A DNA stretch of 50,736 nucleotides from Hyphomicrobiales bacterium (GTDB taxonomy: Bacteria > Pseudomonadota > Alphaproteobacteria > Rhizobiales > JACESI01): the NCBI GenBank assembly GCA_039973685.1, contig JBDWKL010000027.1:1-50736 (forward strand). Direction: 5' to 3'. The notes beneath the pieces are model-generated. The model had not been told where the DNA came from. It searched no databases and was given only the letters and a program-made list of their open reading frames with translations. The translations under genes were made by a program, and so were the position numbers. Positions 48,256 through 50,736 of this stretch are shown here, piece after piece (within the stretch, counting starts at the first letter, position 1; each line of letters begins with the position of its first letter).

Positions 48256-48906
48256 ATGATGGATTTTGATGCAGCACGTCGGCAAATGGTTGATTGCCAA
48301 ATTCGACCGAACGATGTGACCGACTACGATATCATTGATGCTTTTAGTACAGTCCCGCGTGAGTTATTTGTCCCATCAAGCAAAAAAGCGATCGCTTATA
48401 GCGACGCTGATGTCGATCTGGATGGACGCAGTCTTGGGCAGGTAACGCCACTTGCAAAGATGTTGCAGGTTGCTGATATTTCTAGTTCAGACGTGGTTTT
48501 GTGTGTTGGTTCGGGTGCTGGTTATGGCGCTGCTGTTATTTCACGGCTTGCAAACAGTGTGATCGCGGTTGAATCAAACGAGGATCTGGTTTCACGCTCA
48601 AGCGAGACGTTGATCGATCTTGGTTATGACAATGTAGCAGTTGTTCAAGCGGAATTAGAGGTTGGCTGCCCATCTGAGGCGCCATTCGACGTAATCCTCA
48701 TTGAAGGTGCCGTTTCAACTTTGCCGCAAGCGCTGCTTGATCAATTGCGTGACGAGGGTCGTTTGGTGGCCGTTGAAGGTGAAGGCTTGTCTGGCCAGAT
48801 CCGTGTTTATAGCCGTCATGGCGACGATATTTCAGCGACAGGGTTCTCAAATGTTGCTGTCCCGCGTCTGCCTGGCTTTGATAAAGCCGAAGAATTTGTC
48901 TTTTAA
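48256..48906 (+). CDS. Protein-L-isoaspartate O-methyltransferase family protein
   Basis: A 216-residue SAM-dependent methyltransferase of the PCMT family (MMDFDAARRQMVDCQIRPNDVTDYDIIDAFSTVPRELFV start). The SAM motif region is VVLCVGSGAGYGAAVISRL. The catalytic-loop wording differs from the classical repair enzyme (no clear TISAPHMHA-like segment), so it may be a related methyltransferase, as in many Hyphomicrobiales where this gene precedes tolC. The ATG at 48256 follows GGAG; a GTG at 48253 is also possible. Confidence 0.87.
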   Translation: MMDFDAARRQMVDCQIRPNDVTDYDIIDAFSTVPRELFVPSSKKAIAYSDADVDLDGRSLGQVTPLAKMLQVADISSSDVVLCVGSGAGYGAAVISRLANSVIAVESNEDLVSRSSETLIDLGYDNVAVVQAELEVGCPSEAPFDVILIEGAVSTLPQALLDQLRDEGRLVAVEGEGLSGQIRVYSRHGDDISATGFSNVAVPRLPGFDKAEEFVF

Positions 48907-48961
48907 GCCGTTTTGTTACTAAACGTGAACTTGATTTCTGTTGAGCGCCATTTTTTTTGCC

Positions 48962-49029
48962 AACATGATTGTTAATGAATGCTATTGTTAACATAATGTA
49001 AACAAACATGATTCGTATTGTTAATGAAT
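48962..49029. repeat. Repeats and dyad upstream of tolC
   Basis: AACATGATT occurs at 48962-48970 and 49005-49013, each followed by TTGTTAATGAAT-like sequence (48969-48980 and 49018-49029). Between them is a 17 bp near-perfect dyad, GTTAACATAATGTAAAC (48987-49003). This sits 94-161 bp before the tolC start and probably contains its promoter and regulator sites. Confidence 0.55.
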
Positions 49030-49122
49030 TACGTTATGTTTTGATATTTATTGCTGCTAATTTTTATATGGATTGGCTTTTCAAGGTCGAGCTTTCGGCT
49101 GGCAAGAGTAGGGTATAGGTGG

Positions 49123-50526
49123 ATGAAACCCATCGGGAATTTTAAGACGATATCATTATTAATGGGTCTTGGTTTGTCTTCAGCACTTGTTGCCGTTCAA
49201 CCGGCCTTGGCTGAGACATTGTATCAAGCGCTTGTTTCGACTTATTCAAATAACCCAACTCTAAACGCTGCACGTGCCGCCCAACGCGCCCAAAATGAAA
49301 CGATCAATCAAGCGTTAGCTGGCAGACGTCCGACGATTACTGGTACGACATCAATTGGCGGTGAAAGTACTAATAGCTCCTCTAGTGGTGGTTTTAGTAC
49401 GAGCCAAAGTAGCGACGCAGTAACTGGCTCGGCCGGTGTTACCTTAACGCAGAACCTATTCAACGGGTTTCAGGTTTCAAACAACGTTAAATCTGCAGAA
49501 GCTGGTGTGAAAGCTGGGGTTTCGAACCTTCAAAATACCGAGCAATCTGTGCTGCAACTTGCTGTCACCGCATACGCTGATGTTTTTCGTGATCGTAGAA
49601 TCCTAGGCTTGCAACAACGAAACGTAAAATTCTCACAAGAACAGCTAAGAGCATCGCGTGCTCAGGCTGAAGTGGGCGAGGGAACGCGGACTGATGTGGC
49701 GCTTGCGCGTGCGAACGTCGCGGATTCTCTCTCCGACCTTGCAGGATCAAAATCCAGCCTTATTTCCAGCGAAGCGACATATCTGCAAATTATTGGTACC
49801 CGTCCAGGTACACTGAAAACAGCGACAGGTGCCGCAAAACACATCCCATCCACGCTTTCTGCCGCTCTTAGCAGGGCAAGAACGTCTCACCCTTTAATCA
49901 AAGCCGCTCAGCACAATGTGGATGCTGGACAGTTTAACGTGAAGGTTTCTGAAGGGACATTGCTGCCTACTGTTAGCTTAAATGGGTCATACCTTAGAAG
50001 TTTTGAGGGTGGCGCATCGGGTTCTGATTCTAGCAACAGCTCATTAACTGCCAATGTTTCGATACCGCTTTACCAAGGTGGTTCGCGGTTCTCAAGCATA
50101 CGCCAAGCACGGCAGACTGTTTCTCAGTTACGCATTCAGGTTGACGAAGTGCGCCGCTCGGTTGAACAGGCTGTACGCGCTGCGTGGGCCGCTCTTGATG
50201 CCAGCAAATCCCAAATTAGATCAGCGCAAACCAATGTTAGTGCTTCGCAAACTGCGTTGAACGGTTTGGTTGAGGAACGCCGTTTGGGTGAGGCGACAAC
50301 CCTTGATGTTCTTAATGCTCAGTCGAATTTAATTACTGCGCAGGTGGCTCTTGAAAATGCCCGTCGCGACCGTCTTGTTGCCTCTTATGCATTGTTGTCA
50401 TCGATCGGTAATTTGACAGGTGATCGTTTGCAAGTCGCAAAAAGCACCAATGTCCGCCCGCCGAAGTACCACTATAAAGTCACGAGAGATCGCTGGCTTG
50501 GCCTGAGATCGCCTGGCGCTAAGTAA
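49123..50526 (+). CDS. tolC: TolC family outer membrane channel protein
   Basis: A 467-residue outer membrane efflux/secretion channel. The N-terminus has a signal peptide (MKPIGNFKTISLLMGLGLSSALVAVQPALA, likely cut after ALA at residue 30). The body holds two OEP repeats with long helices, seen in SVLQLAVTAYADVFRDRRIL and the VEERRLGEATTLDVLNAQSNLITAQVALENAR segment. It docks with inner-membrane pumps for drug efflux or type I secretion. The ATG at 49123 is preferred because it gives a proper signal peptide; the frame is open upstream. Confidence 0.93.
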   Translation: MKPIGNFKTISLLMGLGLSSALVAVQPALAETLYQALVSTYSNNPTLNAARAAQRAQNETINQALAGRRPTITGTTSIGGESTNSSSSGGFSTSQSSDAVTGSAGVTLTQNLFNGFQVSNNVKSAEAGVKAGVSNLQNTEQSVLQLAVTAYADVFRDRRILGLQQRNVKFSQEQLRASRAQAEVGEGTRTDVALARANVADSLSDLAGSKSSLISSEATYLQIIGTRPGTLKTATGAAKHIPSTLSAALSRARTSHPLIKAAQHNVDAGQFNVKVSEGTLLPTVSLNGSYLRSFEGGASGSDSSNSSLTANVSIPLYQGGSRFSSIRQARQTVSQLRIQVDEVRRSVEQAVRAAWAALDASKSQIRSAQTNVSASQTALNGLVEERRLGEATTLDVLNAQSNLITAQVALENARRDRLVASYALLSSIGNLTGDRLQVAKSTNVRPPKYHYKVTRDRWLGLRSPGAK

Positions 50527-50583
50527 AAAATTGCCATTTCAGTGATTGATCGGCGTTAATTAACCATTTTTGTTATTTAATCT

Positions 50584-50612
50584 GCGGATAAGCGAAAGTG
50601 GTGCTTGTCCGC
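50584..50612 (+). other. Strong hairpin after tolC
   Basis: GCGGATAAGC (50584-50593) pairs with GCTTGTCCGC (50603-50612) through ten base pairs including one G-U, with a 9 nt loop. It lies 57 bp after the tolC stop and 94 bp before the next gene. No T run follows, so it is not a standard terminator; it may be a processing site, attenuator or dispersed repeat. Confidence 0.45.
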
Positions 50613-50706
50613 ATTCCTAGAGACCTGCAATTACTCTAAACTCAAAGTCGGCGAATCAGTTCCGATATTTTTTTGACGTTGTTTATCGTCAAGGTGGAGA
50701 GTAGGC

Positions 50707-50736
50707 ATGTCGAGCGCAAAAGCTTCTACAGAACCG
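50707..50736 (+). CDS. Start of a gene cut by the window, probably DUF2497/PopZ
   Basis: Ten codons (MSSAKASTEP) beginning with ATG at 50707, preceded by GGTGGAGAG. In Hyphomicrobiales the gene after tolC is commonly the DUF2497 polar organising protein (PopZ), whose N-terminus has a similar short hydrophilic lead ending in EP before a conserved helix. The fragment is too short for proof, so the identification rests on position and this resemblance. Confidence 0.5.
   Translation, partial: MSSAKASTEP

Noticed and set aside
48907-48961. Terminator after the PCMT-like gene, suggested by a run of eight T residues
   Set aside because: I could not find a stable stem directly before the T run.
48962-49030. 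CtrA binding site (TTAA-N7-TTAA) in the tolC promoter
   Set aside because: TTAA motifs are present but none has the 7 bp spacing.

Overview
The window looks like chromosomal DNA from a moderate-GC alphaproteobacterium, most likely a Hyphomicrobiales (Rhizobiales) member, perhaps marine. The case rests on gene order: tRNA-Cys / pcm-like methyltransferase / tolC / start of a probable popZ-type gene at the right end, and retropepsin-like protease / DUF1289 / cobS / cobT in the middle, both orders I associate with that group. The genus is not determined. No insertion sequence, prophage, CRISPR array or rRNA was seen. No stretch longer than 300 bases lacks a gene.

Positions 1-13,100 hold a phenylacetate catabolic locus. 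Its left edge is a plus-strand acyl-CoA module: thiolase (cut by the window), APH-like kinase, SDR dehydrogenase and hotdog thioesterase. It converges on a minus-strand operon paaZ-paaX-paaABCDE (9208 to 2597). Divergent from paaZ is the plus-strand operon paaG-paaI-pcaF/paaJ-paaK (9289-13054). Together these encode CoA activation, ring epoxidation, isomerisation, ring cleavage and thiolysis. The usual paaF and paaH genes are not in the window. An aminotransferase and a copper-export pair (copA-cueR) follow; the copA promoter is physically interlocked with the aminotransferase terminator.

Positions 17,150-23,420 hold a homogentisate operon on the minus strand: hmgA, a fumarylacetoacetate hydrolase, a metallo-beta-lactamase-fold protein with a reduced metal site, an FAD-dependent hydroxylase, a DUF2783 protein and maleylacetoacetate isomerase. 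A MarR regulator is divergent. No 4-hydroxyphenylpyruvate dioxygenase is present, so the FAD hydroxylase may be what supplies homogentisate.

Positions 23,417-32,410 hold the least understood locus. It is a tight seven-gene minus-strand operon (flavin reductase, aldehyde dehydrogenase, luciferase-like monooxygenase, DUF1185, alpha/beta hydrolase, Xsc-like ThDP enzyme, small unknown) with a divergent LysR regulator and a second aldehyde dehydrogenase. It has the logic of a two-component flavin monooxygenase pathway, like Rut or pyridine ring cleavage, but with a gene set I cannot assign to a known pathway. This is the best candidate for an undescribed system.

Positions 32,600-50,736 are mostly housekeeping: dusA, protease, DUF1289, cobS/cobT, a PleC/DivJ/PdhS-like histidine kinase, GST, uracil-DNA glycosylase, an Lrp regulator, a beta-hydroxyacid dehydrogenase, molybdenum cofactor genes (moeA-mobB-mobA-fdhD and moaA), a 44-residue small protein, a GcvA-like LysR regulator, a DMT transporter, tRNA-Cys, a PCMT-like protein, tolC, and the first codons of a further gene.
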